64,000 nucleotides of DNA from Microcystis wesenbergii NRERC-220. Lineage in GTDB: Bacteria; Cyanobacteriota; Cyanobacteriia; Cyanobacteriales; Microcystaceae. The DNA lies in contig NZ_JAVSJA010000001.1 in assembly GCF_032027425.1 (NCBI RefSeq), forward strand, positions 2,183,501 through 2,247,500, in the 5' to 3' direction. This document shows, piece after piece, positions 8,736-18,334 of the stretch (positions are counted from its first letter, which is position 1; every line of letters starts with the position of its first letter). The position numbers and the translations under genes were made by a program. The notes below the pieces were generated by a model. It was not told the DNA's origin. It saw only the letters and a list, made by a program, of their open reading frames with translations, and made no database searches.

Positions 8736-10157
8736 GGCTCTTCGGTAATTGTTATGCAAATAATTAACTTAAAATAAAATTCGATGATAGTGCTTACGCT
8801 CAAAAATAGCTGAAATCTATACAGGGAGAAATTTTAGACACAAACAGGTTAATACCAAAAGATAGACAATTGAGTTAAGATTTAATATAATAGCCAAAAA
8901 CCAGAGTATTTTACTTATGATACTTGACAAATTTTTGAACCTAGAAGGAACCTCTATTCAAGGCTATCGACACCTAGAAAATGTCGGTATAGTTTGACGA
9001 ATCGAATCGAAAAAGAAAAAAGCAATCTGTCCTCGTTGTGGGTTAGAGAGCGATAAACTACACCAAAATCATCGACATTTAGTCAAAGATTTACCGCTCT
9101 CAGGCCAACCAGTGTACCTACAAGTTAATCGTCGTCAATTTAAGTGCGATAATTGTCAGAAGCCCTTTAGCGAAGAGTTAGATTTTGTCGCCAGTAAACG
9201 AACCTATACGAAAAGACTAGCCGAGAATATACTTGAACAATTAAAATCAGGAGATATTTTAAATGTTAGCCGAAGAAATGACGTAACGGAAGAAGAGATT
9301 CAAAGAATGCTAGAGGACATCGCTGAAGAAATTACCGAGCCAGATTTATCGGAATTAAAAAGACTAGGAATTGATGAAATCGCTCTAGTGAAGGGACAAA
9401 AAAATTACTGTGCAGTTTTAGTAAATTTAGATACGGGAAAACTAATAGCTATTCTGGAGAAGCGAACACAAGAAGAGTTTAAGAAAACCCTTACGGGCTG
9501 GGGAAAAGAGGTGTTAGAGCCAATTGAAGAAGTAAGCATAGATCTTTGGTTGTCCTATAAAAATCTGGTAAAAGAATTGATGCCGTCGGCCGAGGTAGTC
9601 GCTGATAGATTCCATGTAATGAAACAAATTAATCAAGAGTTAGACGAACAGAGAAGAGCGGAAAAAAGAGCCGTAGAAGCGCGGAAAAATAAAAAACAGA
9701 AAGCGGAAAAAGAAGCGAAGCTAGAAGTTTTAAAGCGAAGTAAATATAGCCTGTTAAAAAATGAAGAAGATTTAACGGAACCCCAAAAAATCAAACTAGA
9801 AGCTATCAAAAAAACTTGGCTAAATTTGAAAGAGATGCACGAATTAAAGGAAGAATTCAGAAGGATTTACGAAACCTCAAAGAATCCGACAGAGGGAATG
9901 CTATCCATCTCGGAATGGTTGGCAAAATCCTCCAGTGTTTTTACCAAGAGTTGTCAAACAATCCGAAACTGGTTTGGAGAAATCATTAGTTATTTCGAGC
10001 GAAGGACAACGAATGGATTAGTCGAGGGAATCAACAATAAACTTAAACTAATAAAACGAAGAGGCTATGGCTTTAGAAACTTTCGGAATTTTTGGGTTAG
10101 AAGTATGTTGTCTTGGCATCTTGTCTGTTGATTTAGCATAAAGAGTAACGAAGAGCC
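8736..10157 (+). mobile_element. ISL3-family insertion sequence (1422 bp) with 8-bp target duplication
   Basis: The terminal inverted repeats begin GGCTCTTCG at both ends and continue imperfectly to ATGC, typical of ISL3 ends. The target duplication AATATTTA is at 8728-8735 and 10158-10165; ISL3 elements make 8-bp duplications. The element sits inside the GT-C gene and carries one transposase gene in the same orientation. The exact duplication shows that the insertion has not been rearranged since it occurred. Confidence 0.92.
8917..10131 (+). pseudogene. ISL3 transposase with one in-frame stop
   Basis: The frame opens at ATG 8917 and runs 404 codons, but codon 27 is TGA (8995-8997). After it the protein is intact: zinc-finger N-terminus (CPRCG, later CDNCQKPF), helix-turn-helix, then the DDE_Tnp_ISL3 catalytic domain with VADRFHVMKQIN and a C-terminal SxxxGLVEGINNKLKLIKRRGYG segment that contains the catalytic Glu. 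TGA is one transition away from TGG, so a Trp codon may have been lost. A downstream GTG (9112) could start a shortened protein that lacks the DNA-binding finger. Confidence 0.85.
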
Positions 10158-11192
10158 AATATTTATACGATAATCGAGTCGCCCGTATTGCGACTATCCC
10201 AGTTGTTTTATTTTTCTCTTTGGCAGTCCATAGTAATTTTGTTCATTATAGCGGCGAACATTTCCCGATCGCTATTTTAAGTACTGCTCTTTGGATTACC
10301 TGCTACGTTTACACCCGCGAGTTTAGCGATCGCATGGTTTTTATTTTTGGTGCAGTTATCGGAATGATGCCCTACGCAAAAATGCAGGGTCTTCCCGTCG
10401 CGCTGGCAATCACTTTAATTTTCGCTCACATACTTTGGACAAGAAAAGAAAGTATCCGACAATTTCTCAAAAGTTTAGCTACGCTTGCCTTAGGCTTATT
10501 GCTGTTTTCTGCTATCAATCTCTTTTTTCTAATTCTTTTTTCAACCTCTGAGGATTTCTGGAGAAGGTATACCCTCCAGAATTTATTAATTTATGCCGAT
10601 GTAAAGAACCTAGCCTTCGGGGAAAAGTTCAGCCAATTTATATCAATGGCTATAGCAAAGAGCGGGATAGTTAGGACATAATAGAGAAAAAGAAATGAGG
10701 AGAAGCTTTCATGGCAGCACCCTATAGTGATGATTTAAGACAGAAAGCAGTGAGTGCCGTAGAGCGAGGGGAGAAAAAAAGCCATGTCTGTCGCACCCTC
10801 AATATTAGTCGTAATACATTAGACATCTGGCTGAAACGGAAGAAACAAACTGGGACGGTGGCCGCTAAAACTAACTATCGTCGAGGGCCGAAGCCCCAAA
10901 TTGACGATTTAGAAGCCTTTCAAAAGTTGGCCGAACAATATGGGCATTTGACCCAAGAAAAAATGGCGCAAAAATGGGCTAACCCAGTCAGTAGGATGAG
11001 AATTGGTCAAGCCCTCAAAAGAATTGGATTTACTAGAAAAAAAAAACTTATGGCTACAGAGAAAGAGATGAAGAAGCCCGAAAAGAGTTTCTCCAAAAAA
11101 TCAGAGGTTATGCCCCGGAAAGATTTGTCTATATTGATGAAGCTGGAATAGATAAGTACCTAAGCAAAATTAATTACACATATCTAAACACC

Positions 11193-12367
11193 CAGAAACG
11201 TTGAATCCTGTAATAAAACTTTACATTGACAAGCATAATACCCCTATAACATCAAATTTTAAATTGAATAGACAATCCTCCGGAACCAGTGTACATAGCT
11301 AATATGTTGACACATGAAACTCTGTAAATAGCGCAGTTTGTCTAATAAGCTTTTCCCAAATCCTTCTTCAATATCTATTAGCTGTAGAATCAGATAAGCG
11401 ATAATGCAACTATAGATCTGTAGGCGGATTCCGTTCTCGTTTTTAGTGATTAGATTATCCAACTTTAGATGCATTTTTAAAAATTTCCACAGCAGTTCTA
11501 TTTGCCATCTTTGGATGTAAATTTCGGCAACTTCTTCATTACTAACTGCTCCTTCTCCTTCTAGAGGTAAATCTGTCGCCAGCCGAAATTCTGTTTGACT
11601 TTCTAGGTCGCAAAAAGCGACTACTCTTACTTCTATTTGTCTTTTATCTTTTCCGAGTTTACACTTGCCATTTTCGAGCATCTCTAGGCTAATATTATTT
11701 TTCACTCTCAAGACAAAATGCTTGTCACTACTCTCTAATAATTCGGTGATTCTTTGATTAGACGCAAATCCTCTATCCATTGCTCCAACTCCATTTACAG
11801 GAATTGCTTCTATCGTTTTTCCTCCTTCTTTTGAGTCATGACCTTGACCAAAATGGATGAGTATTCCGACCACCTCTGTTGTGATACTATTAAGACCAGA
11901 GAATAGTTTTACTTGATGCCATCCCTGGGACCATAGTAATTTACTGGTTAAGCTAATTATTGTTGAGTCAATAGGAAATAAAGCTCGCGCATTCTCTATT
12001 CCTTTTTTGGCAACTAAACGCTTATTTAATTCGACAATGACTTTCTCAAATGGACTTGTTTCTCTAATTTTGCTTGCCTTAGAAAATGTGGATAAATTTA
12101 CATTAATTCCTTGAAGTACCATTCTACTGCATAAGTCCCTCATACTGACGATGCTTTTATCTAAAGCAAAACCAATCCAACAGGACAAAAATGTAAAAGT
12201 ATCTAAAGCGGGGTAGTCATTTTTAGGCAGTGGTTTGAGAAGCTCTTTTATGAGTTTTGAAAAATTCGTCATCAGGGCAAACTCCCTATTGTGAGGGGAA
12301 TAAGTTGTCTAGATTCTATCTATAATAGCATTTTTTTTCTGACTTTTCTCAACGTTCAACACTTCTG
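11193..12367 (-). mobile_element. IS4-family insertion sequence, copy 1 (1175 bp) with 9-bp target duplication
   Basis: The ends are inverted repeats that start CAGAAGTGTTGAACG and CAGAAACGTTGAATC (imperfect). The target duplication, CTAAACACC on the + strand, is at 11184-11192 and 12368-12376. It is the same length as the copy at 16025-17199, encodes an identical transposase, and matches in all flanking element sequence compared by eye. It is inserted inside the MITE, so it is the youngest layer of the nest. Confidence 0.92.
11259..12272 (-). CDS. IS4-family transposase (copy 1)
   Basis: 337 aa, intact. The first catalytic Asp is in FPIDSTIISL, the second in VGAMDRGFASN, and the C-terminal YREK signature is exact: Tyr-x2-Arg-x3-Glu-x6-Lys in IYIQRWQIELLWKFLK (around residue 255). 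It catalyses cut-and-paste movement of its own element. The protein is identical to the one encoded at 16120-17133. No frameshift or stop is present, so the element is potentially active. Confidence 0.93.
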   Translation of the reverse strand: MTNFSKLIKELLKPLPKNDYPALDTFTFLSCWIGFALDKSIVSMRDLCSRMVLQGINVNLSTFSKASKIRETSPFEKVIVELNKRLVAKKGIENARALFPIDSTIISLTSKLLWSQGWHQVKLFSGLNSITTEVVGILIHFGQGHDSKEGGKTIEAIPVNGVGAMDRGFASNQRITELLESSDKHFVLRVKNNISLEMLENGKCKLGKDKRQIEVRVVAFCDLESQTEFRLATDLPLEGEGAVSNEEVAEIYIQRWQIELLWKFLKMHLKLDNLITKNENGIRLQIYSCIIAYLILQLIDIEEGFGKSLLDKLRYLQSFMCQHISYVHWFRRIVYSI

Positions 12368-13654
12368 CTAAACACCTCTTGCAAGAGGCAAGAGCGCCTC
12401 TTGCCTATCTTCACTAGGAAATTAATTTTGCACGACTACTTAACACCATCGATTACCCTTATGGATATTGTCACAAATCAGAAAGATTTGAGGCTTTAAA
12501 GTTAGGTCACTGTAGCGAAAGAGTTAGTGTGATCAGCGGTTGGTGGCGTGGTTCCACTATCGCGCCAATGGTGTTTGAGGGGTACTGTAATACAGAGTTG
12601 GTGTGTGAGTGGATAGAACAATTGCTATTACCCGAACTACTACCCGGTCAAATTATCATCATTGATAACGCCAGTTTTCATCCCAAAGAGAGAATCAAAA
12701 AATTGTTAGCTAAAGCGGGATGTGAAGTGCTATTTTTACCCGCCTATTCTCCAGATATCAACAAAATTGAAAAGTTCTGGGCTAGATTGAAAAACTATGT
12801 TAGTCAGATTATCAATGATAGTGAAAACCTTGTGGATGCTGTGAGTAAAGCCTTCAGGCATCTGTCCTAACTAACTCGTTCTATGCCATAGTAGTAAACG
12901 ATTAAACTCAAGTTCACTATTTCAAATTACCTCGATTTTTCTCATCGCCGCAACGATTTTGTTTTTCAGGGAAAGTATGGTGCGGCGAAAGCTATTTTTC
13001 ACAAATACTTTTATCTTCTTCTTCTACAGCCTGTTTATCCTAGTAGTTTCTATTTATGTCGCCGTTCGCCCTGGTAATCCTTTCCCGCATTATCTTCTTT
13101 TTCTTGTCTTCCCCTGTGGTTTTTTGATCGGTGTGGTAATCGGAGAAATTTTTAAATTGTCGGAGAATAATGCTTTTTATAAACAGATACAGTTTTTGAT
13201 ATTGCTGTTGATGATCGCAGCCAGCTTCCTACAGGGCTATACGTTGATCAGAAGCGAACACCCCTATCTCTCTCAACGCCAAAAATATCTTCAGGACTAT
13301 CAAACTCCCCTCGTGCGGACAATCTTACAATACGCTTCACCGAATGATTCAATGGCGATCTGGGGCAAGAGGGGTGATCTATATATAGAGACTGGACTGT
13401 ATCAGGGAGTTAGAGACGTTGGGATTAAATGGATGGTTTTTAAAAGTCCCCAGCAGGCTTATTATCTAAAAAGCTTCGCAGACGATCTATTAAAGTCAAA
13501 ATCAAAGGTTTTTGTAGATGCGATGGCTGGCGAGAAGAAGATTTATCGTTACGATGCCTATCCCGAAATCGCCACTGTGATTGAAAATAACTATCGCATG
13601 GTGGATGAAGTTGAGGGCATTCGGATTTATGTTAGAAAATAGAGTAGTGAAAAA

Positions 13655-15430
13655 ATGGTAAATAACCAAATTGATTTACGGTGGTGGCTACTGAGTAATT
13701 TGGCGACTATTCAATCTTTGTCAATTATTTACAGAATATCAGTAATAGTCACTTTTATTATCTTCATTTTTTTCACTTTTTCTCCTCTCATATTCCTGAG
13801 AACTCCCACGAGTAAGCTCCAGAAATTTTTATTGTCAAATATAATATTTATTACATCTTTAGTGACTTTTATTTTAGCAGCACGCTGGCCAGGTTTCTTG
13901 CCACCAATGCTAAACCCCGATGAGGCACTATTTACCGCAGGTGCAATAAAACTGTTGAAAGATCCAGTTTTCTGGCGTGCAGTAGATGCAGGTTCATCTG
14001 GACCTCTCAATGTCTATCCTCTGACTCTACCAGCTTTTTTCGGGTTCAGAATTGAATATGCTAGTAGTCGCGTGATCGGCTTAATCATGATAATTGCTGC
14101 TATTGTTTGTCTTTATTATGCTTTATCCACTCTCTACAATAAGAGCCTTTCTCGCCTAGCAATAGTTCCCGTTGTTACCACTGTCGCCTTAATGACATTT
14201 TTTGACTATGTGCATTATACAAGTGAACATTTTTCAATTGCAATATTAAGTGTGGCTTTGTTAATCGTTTGTAAATATTATACTGGTAATTCATCTAATC
14301 CTAATCACCTGATATTTGCCTTGGGTTTTATACTGGGAACTACTCCCTTTGCCAAAATGCAGTCAGTTCCTATAGCTTTCTCAATTGCTTGTATATTTTT
14401 GCACATACTCTGGCTAAAAAGCAGAGGGAGAGGTCAATTAATCAGGAGTCTTGCTGCTTTCTTTCTTGGGGGAATGTTGTTCTCGGCTTTAGTTATACTA
14501 TATCTAACAATTTTCTCAATATATGATGCTTTCTGGACATCTTACATACAACAGAATTTATTGATGTATTCTACCCATGGTTTGATGGGAGACGTAAATA
14601 AAATGAGCTTTTTCCGAAAAATTCTCAGATTTCTTAATATGTTAAGAAAAGCGCAAGATACACATATATTATTTTTATTAACAGCAATTGTCTTGATATT
14701 AGGAGTACCATTTCTAGTATTAAAGCGTGTTTCCTTAAACCTAAATCAAGAAAAGTCCAAGACATTTTGCTTTGTCTATTACAGTTTATTTATTTTGGCT
14801 GCGTCGAGTTATTCAATTATTAGACCAGGGAACGGGTTTACTCATTATTTACTGTTTCTAATCATACCTAGTGGATTTCTCATCGGCGTTTTTTTAGGTG
14901 AACTGGCAAAAGTCTTACAGCTGTCGCAATTAACCCTTTCAAACTTAAAGTTCTCTCTTTTAACAGGTGTCATTTTTATTGCAGTTGCTAGTAGTTTTTT
15001 ACAATTTGCCGTAACAATAACATCAGATAATTTTTACCTCAATAATCGCAGAAGATTTGCTAGAAATTATCTCAGTCCGATTGCAAAAACTATTCTCAAG
15101 TATGCTTCTCCTGGTGAATCTATGGCTGTCTGGGGATGGGCCTCAGAGTTATATGTTGACACAAGCCTGGTACAAGCGACAAGGGATAGTGTTTCTGTTT
15201 GGCCAATCCTACCAGGTTCACTGCAAGAATATTTTCTGAAAAGATACACAGACGATCTTATTAATTCTAATGCTAAGTTATTTGTTGATGCTGTAGCTCC
15301 AAGAAGGTTTTTATTTACCGATAGAAAAACTCATGGACACGAAGTTTTTCCTGAAATTGCTAGGGTTATCAAGGAAAATTATCGGCTAGTTGATGAAGTT
15401 CAAGGAGTTCGTATTTATCTTAAAAAATAG
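13655..15430 (+). CDS. GT-C-like membrane glycosyltransferase, paralogue 2
   Basis: 591 aa, hydrophobic, about ten membrane segments. LAARWPGF precedes the acidic motif NPDEA (near residue 90), the place where GT-C enzymes hold their metal/donor-binding acidic residues, and AGSSGPLNVYPLTLP follows. The last 150 residues (KYASPGESMAVWGW... VIKENYRLVDEVQGVRIYLKK) form a soluble tail. It starts 12 bases after the end of the broken paralogue. Compared with the copy at 19001 it is near-identical over most of its length but diverges in a central block around residues 295-345, and it lacks one Ile before NPDEA. It probably transfers a lipid-linked sugar to surface glycan; the acceptor is unknown. 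Confidence 0.75.
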   Translation: MVNNQIDLRWWLLSNLATIQSLSIIYRISVIVTFIIFIFFTFSPLIFLRTPTSKLQKFLLSNIIFITSLVTFILAARWPGFLPPMLNPDEALFTAGAIKLLKDPVFWRAVDAGSSGPLNVYPLTLPAFFGFRIEYASSRVIGLIMIIAAIVCLYYALSTLYNKSLSRLAIVPVVTTVALMTFFDYVHYTSEHFSIAILSVALLIVCKYYTGNSSNPNHLIFALGFILGTTPFAKMQSVPIAFSIACIFLHILWLKSRGRGQLIRSLAAFFLGGMLFSALVILYLTIFSIYDAFWTSYIQQNLLMYSTHGLMGDVNKMSFFRKILRFLNMLRKAQDTHILFLLTAIVLILGVPFLVLKRVSLNLNQEKSKTFCFVYYSLFILAASSYSIIRPGNGFTHYLLFLIIPSGFLIGVFLGELAKVLQLSQLTLSNLKFSLLTGVIFIAVASSFLQFAVTITSDNFYLNNRRRFARNYLSPIAKTILKYASPGESMAVWGWASELYVDTSLVQATRDSVSVWPILPGSLQEYFLKRYTDDLINSNAKLFVDAVAPRRFLFTDRKTHGHEVFPEIARVIKENYRLVDEVQGVRIYLKK

Positions 15431-15614
15431 TTATATGCTGCCTTTTTCCTGATTTGAGAACTGCGTAAAAGCTCCGAATAAGTTTGTGCATCACGACCCC
15501 AACTATCTGCATCTTACAGTATTTTTATACTACCCCACACTTTTCTAGATCGATTGAGTCTGATTGACGATTCGATCATAAAATAGCAACAGATCAAGAG
15601 AGTACAGGTCAAAT

Positions 15615-16007
15615 ATGCCAAAATTTGTTGTCTGGGGTAGTTATTGTGAAAACGTGGTGGAAAAACGCGCACCCTATCGTCAAGCGCATCTAGAGGGATT
15701 AAATCCACAGAAAGAACGGGGAATTCTCATTACTATCGGACCAACGGCAGATTTAAGCCAAGTTTTCGCAATTTATCAGGCAGCCAGCGAGTCAGAAGTG
15801 GGAGAATTATACCGTTTTTCTTTATTCGTGGCAGGCATTCTACTACCCTCTCCCACCCCCCTCACAAGTGTAGGTTTTTTACAAAAGGGTGTAAATCAAG
15901 ACAAGGAAGACAAGGTGGGAAAGTGGACAAGGAAGTTTTTTGATACCACAAAAATCAGACTAGGAAGTATTAAGAGCAAGAGCATATCTTGTCGGGTACT
16001 GTTGTGA
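15615..16007 (+). pseudogene. YciI-like gene, 3' end replaced
   Basis: The first 67 codons or so match the intact YciI-like gene at 20964 almost exactly (MPKFVVWGSYCENV... AASESEV). Homology stops at about 15814 (GAGAATTA), after which the frame runs into unrelated sequence that includes low-complexity text, giving a nominal 130-aa product. The last 20 or more residues of the normal protein (WQNGIWTEYQVKEWIQAI) are missing. The junction coincides with the beginning of the inserted block that separates the two GT-C copies. Confidence 0.75.
15851..15935 (+). repeat. Left arm of an ~85-bp inverted repeat
   Basis: This stretch (CACAAGTGTAGGTTTTTTAC core and a run of GACAAGG-type text) is the imperfect reverse complement of 18716-18806. 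The two arms enclose the decayed transposase, IS4 copy 2 and the four-helix-bundle gene, so the block may have arrived as one mobile unit. Confidence 0.7.
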
Positions 16008-16024
16008 AAATAAACCAGTTAAAG

Positions 16025-17199
16025 CAGAAGTGTTGAACGTTGAGAAAAGTCAGAAAAAAAATGCTATTATAGATAGAATCTAGACAACTTATTCCCCTCA
16101 CAATAGGGAGTTTGCCCTGATGACGAATTTTTCAAAACTCATAAAAGAGCTTCTCAAACCACTGCCTAAAAATGACTACCCCGCTTTAGATACTTTTACA
16201 TTTTTGTCCTGTTGGATTGGTTTTGCTTTAGATAAAAGCATCGTCAGTATGAGGGACTTATGCAGTAGAATGGTACTTCAAGGAATTAATGTAAATTTAT
16301 CCACATTTTCTAAGGCAAGCAAAATTAGAGAAACAAGTCCATTTGAGAAAGTCATTGTCGAATTAAATAAGCGTTTAGTTGCCAAAAAAGGAATAGAGAA
16401 TGCGCGAGCTTTATTTCCTATTGACTCAACAATAATTAGCTTAACCAGTAAATTACTATGGTCCCAGGGATGGCATCAAGTAAAACTATTCTCTGGTCTT
16501 AATAGTATCACAACAGAGGTGGTCGGAATACTCATCCATTTTGGTCAAGGTCATGACTCAAAAGAAGGAGGAAAAACGATAGAAGCAATTCCTGTAAATG
16601 GAGTTGGAGCAATGGATAGAGGATTTGCGTCTAATCAAAGAATCACCGAATTATTAGAGAGTAGTGACAAGCATTTTGTCTTGAGAGTGAAAAATAATAT
16701 TAGCCTAGAGATGCTCGAAAATGGCAAGTGTAAACTCGGAAAAGATAAAAGACAAATAGAAGTAAGAGTAGTCGCTTTTTGCGACCTAGAAAGTCAAACA
16801 GAATTTCGGCTGGCGACAGATTTACCTCTAGAAGGAGAAGGAGCAGTTAGTAATGAAGAAGTTGCCGAAATTTACATCCAAAGATGGCAAATAGAACTGC
16901 TGTGGAAATTTTTAAAAATGCATCTAAAGTTGGATAATCTAATCACTAAAAACGAGAACGGAATCCGCCTACAGATCTATAGTTGCATTATCGCTTATCT
17001 GATTCTACAGCTAATAGATATTGAAGAAGGATTTGGGAAAAGCTTATTAGACAAACTGCGCTATTTACAGAGTTTCATGTGTCAACATATTAGCTATGTA
17101 CACTGGTTCCGGAGGATTGTCTATTCAATTTAAAATTTGATGTTATAGGGGTATTATGCTTGTCAATGTAAAGTTTTATTACAGGATTCAACGTTTCTG
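16025..17199 (+). mobile_element. IS4-family insertion sequence, copy 2 (1175 bp) with 9-bp target duplication
   Basis: Same termini and length as copy 1. The target duplication CAGTTAAAG is at 16016-16024 and 17200-17208. The element is inserted in the opposite orientation to copy 1, inside the dead transposase on the other strand. Two identical copies with different exact 9-bp duplications show two independent, recent transpositions. Confidence 0.93.
16120..17133 (+). CDS. IS4-family transposase (copy 2)
   Basis: 337 aa, identical to the product of 11259-12272, with the same Asp residues (FPIDSTII, GAMDRGF) and an intact YREK signature in IYIQRWQIELLWKFLK. The 95-base leader between element start and ATG and the 66-base trailer are the same in both copies. 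It is presumably expressed from a promoter inside the left end; TATTATAGATAGAATCTAG in the leader contains a candidate -10 box. Confidence 0.93.
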   Translation: MTNFSKLIKELLKPLPKNDYPALDTFTFLSCWIGFALDKSIVSMRDLCSRMVLQGINVNLSTFSKASKIRETSPFEKVIVELNKRLVAKKGIENARALFPIDSTIISLTSKLLWSQGWHQVKLFSGLNSITTEVVGILIHFGQGHDSKEGGKTIEAIPVNGVGAMDRGFASNQRITELLESSDKHFVLRVKNNISLEMLENGKCKLGKDKRQIEVRVVAFCDLESQTEFRLATDLPLEGEGAVSNEEVAEIYIQRWQIELLWKFLKMHLKLDNLITKNENGIRLQIYSCIIAYLILQLIDIEEGFGKSLLDKLRYLQSFMCQHISYVHWFRRIVYSI

Positions 17200-18334
17200 C
17201 AGTTAAAGAAATAGCCTTGCCGTTAAGTAAGTCGGCTATAATTTTGATTAAACCTTGAAGAAAACAGGAAATCTGACGAACTGTTTTTCGGCGAATATGT
17301 GGTTTTTTCGCAATAGGATTTGTCGGAAGTTGCTCGTCATTAAGATCAGGGGGATGTTGCTCATGCTCAGTGCCAACTGTTAGAGTCCAGAGCGTAGCTA
17401 CGGCCATAGCTAACCATAGTCTTTCGGCTCTAGAAGGCTCTCGTCAACGAGTTTTCTGCCATTGCCAACCATCACTTTTAATGTCTCGATAACTACACTC
17501 AATCCAAGAACGTAAAGAATACCATAAGGCCTCACCTTGTTGTGGTAGTAAATCTGTAACAATTAACCAAGGTTCTTTATAACCATTATCCCAACGAGCT
17601 AATCAAGTACAATTCAAGGGATTAGTTTTAAAACCGGTAACTATTCCTGACCAACTCATTCCTGTATTTGGTACTACTGTTTCTAAAAATCGCCATTCTT
17701 TCTCACCTCTAATTTGATAAGTTCCTTGATGATTAATTCGTAAAAAAGGAGGTCAATTCAAGGCACAAATTGCCTCAAATAACCAATCAGCCTAGAGTCC
17801 TCTGTCTGCTGATACAACTACTAGCCAATCAGGAGGAACCACATTTTTCAAAGATTGAAATAATTCTTGCCAATGAGGTTTCCCTGCTCCTTTTTCTGTT
17901 CCTTTGACAATTTTCCCAGCTACAGGAATACCACATCCTTGATCAAGAACGTGAACAGAAAGAACAGTAAAATTTTGGCCAATATTAGTAGTATCTATGG
18001 CTAGAGGTAGCCATTTTTCTTCACTATTCCACCGACTCAAAATCCATTTAAGTAGGGAGGCAAAGCATTCATTTACCTCTAATTGATTTCTTTTTTTTCC
18101 AGTTTTTGCCTCTGCTTGGAGATACCATTCCCTTAGTCTTTGTTTCACTGTATTTGTCTTTTCTTGATTGAGTCTGCCGATAAATTCTGATACCCTAGTT
18201 AGACTACTTGAGCTTGTCATCACCATCCCAAAACTCCAAGTAGCTAACCCTGCTACTTCGGGTAAAGATAGATGAGGAAAATGATCACTGACAATTTTTG
18301 CCCACTCTTTGAGATGTTTATTCTTCAGCATTGT

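Larger units (their letters stand above)
11155..12440. mobile_element. MITE of about 102 bp with TA target duplication, split by an IS4-family element
   Basis: The left end is AGTACCTAAGCAAAATTAAT and the right end, reversed, is AGTAGTCGTGCAAAATTAAT: imperfect inverted repeats. TA is duplicated at 11153-11154 and 12441-12442. MITE sequence is 11155-11192 plus 12377-12440 and has no coding capacity; its centre is a hairpin-rich CTCTTGCAAGAGGC segment. Removing it restores the IS630 orfB frame (GAT AAC ACC). The same termini flank a second copy at 63668-63883. Confidence 0.85.
10711..12870 (+). pseudogene. IS630 transposase (frameshifted orfA/orfB), disrupted by a MITE
   Basis: OrfA (10711-11151) has the helix-turn-helix N-terminus (YSDDLRQKAV... 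SRNTLDIWLKR). A run of ten A at 11037-11046 allows the usual -1 frameshift into orfB, which reads YGYRERDEEARKEF... YIDEAGID. The MITE enters at the D codon. Beyond it, at 12443, the frame resumes as NTIDYPYGYCHKSERF, then IIIDNASFHPK (second Asp) and INKIEKFWARLK (catalytic Glu). Apart from the insertion the DDE domain is complete, so the element was probably active before the MITE landed. Confidence 0.88.
10653..12888 (+). mobile_element. IS630-family insertion sequence, itself interrupted; TA target duplication
   Basis: Its ends are imperfect inverted repeats: left begins TAGCAAAGAGCGGGATAG, right (reversed) TGGCATAGAACGAGTTAG, and both continue into TTAGGACA. TA flanks both sides (10651-10652 and 12889-12890), the known IS630 target. 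Without the nested MITE and IS4 element its own length is about 948 bp. It sits in the middle of the GT-C gene, and the host frame reads through cleanly when it is removed. Confidence 0.9.
8247..13642 (+). pseudogene. GT-C-like membrane glycosyltransferase, split into three parts by nested insertions
   Basis: The pieces are 8247-8735, 10166-10652 and 12891-13642. Joining them, with one copy of each target duplication, gives 1728 bases: a single uninterrupted frame of 575 codons plus stop, colinear over its whole length with the 591- and 592-aa paralogues at 13655 and 19001. Shared features are a hydrophobic multi-pass body, LAARWP before the NSDED/NPDEA acidic motif (first luminal loop of GT-C enzymes), and TGSSGPLN. 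The ATG at 8262 aligns better with the paralogue starts. As it stands the gene is inactive; no lesion other than the two insertions is seen. It lies 18 bases behind the GtrB-like gene, so it was probably the third gene of that cassette. Confidence 0.9.
15960..18331 (-). pseudogene. Decayed DDE transposase (IS4 superfamily), interrupted by IS4 copy 2
   Basis: The - strand frame opens at 18331 and shows a recognisable transposase: LPLAIDTTNIG (first Asp), VVVSADRGL (second Asp), YSLRSWIECSYRDIKSDGWQWQ (Glu region). Four in-frame stops are present (17792-17794 TAG; 17753-17755, 17603-17605 and 17444-17446 TGA). The 1175-bp IS4 element interrupts it at 16025-17199; joining across that element keeps the frame open to a stop at 15960-15962. 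It is an old, dead element. Its start lies 3 bases beyond the four-helix-bundle stop. Confidence 0.85.
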
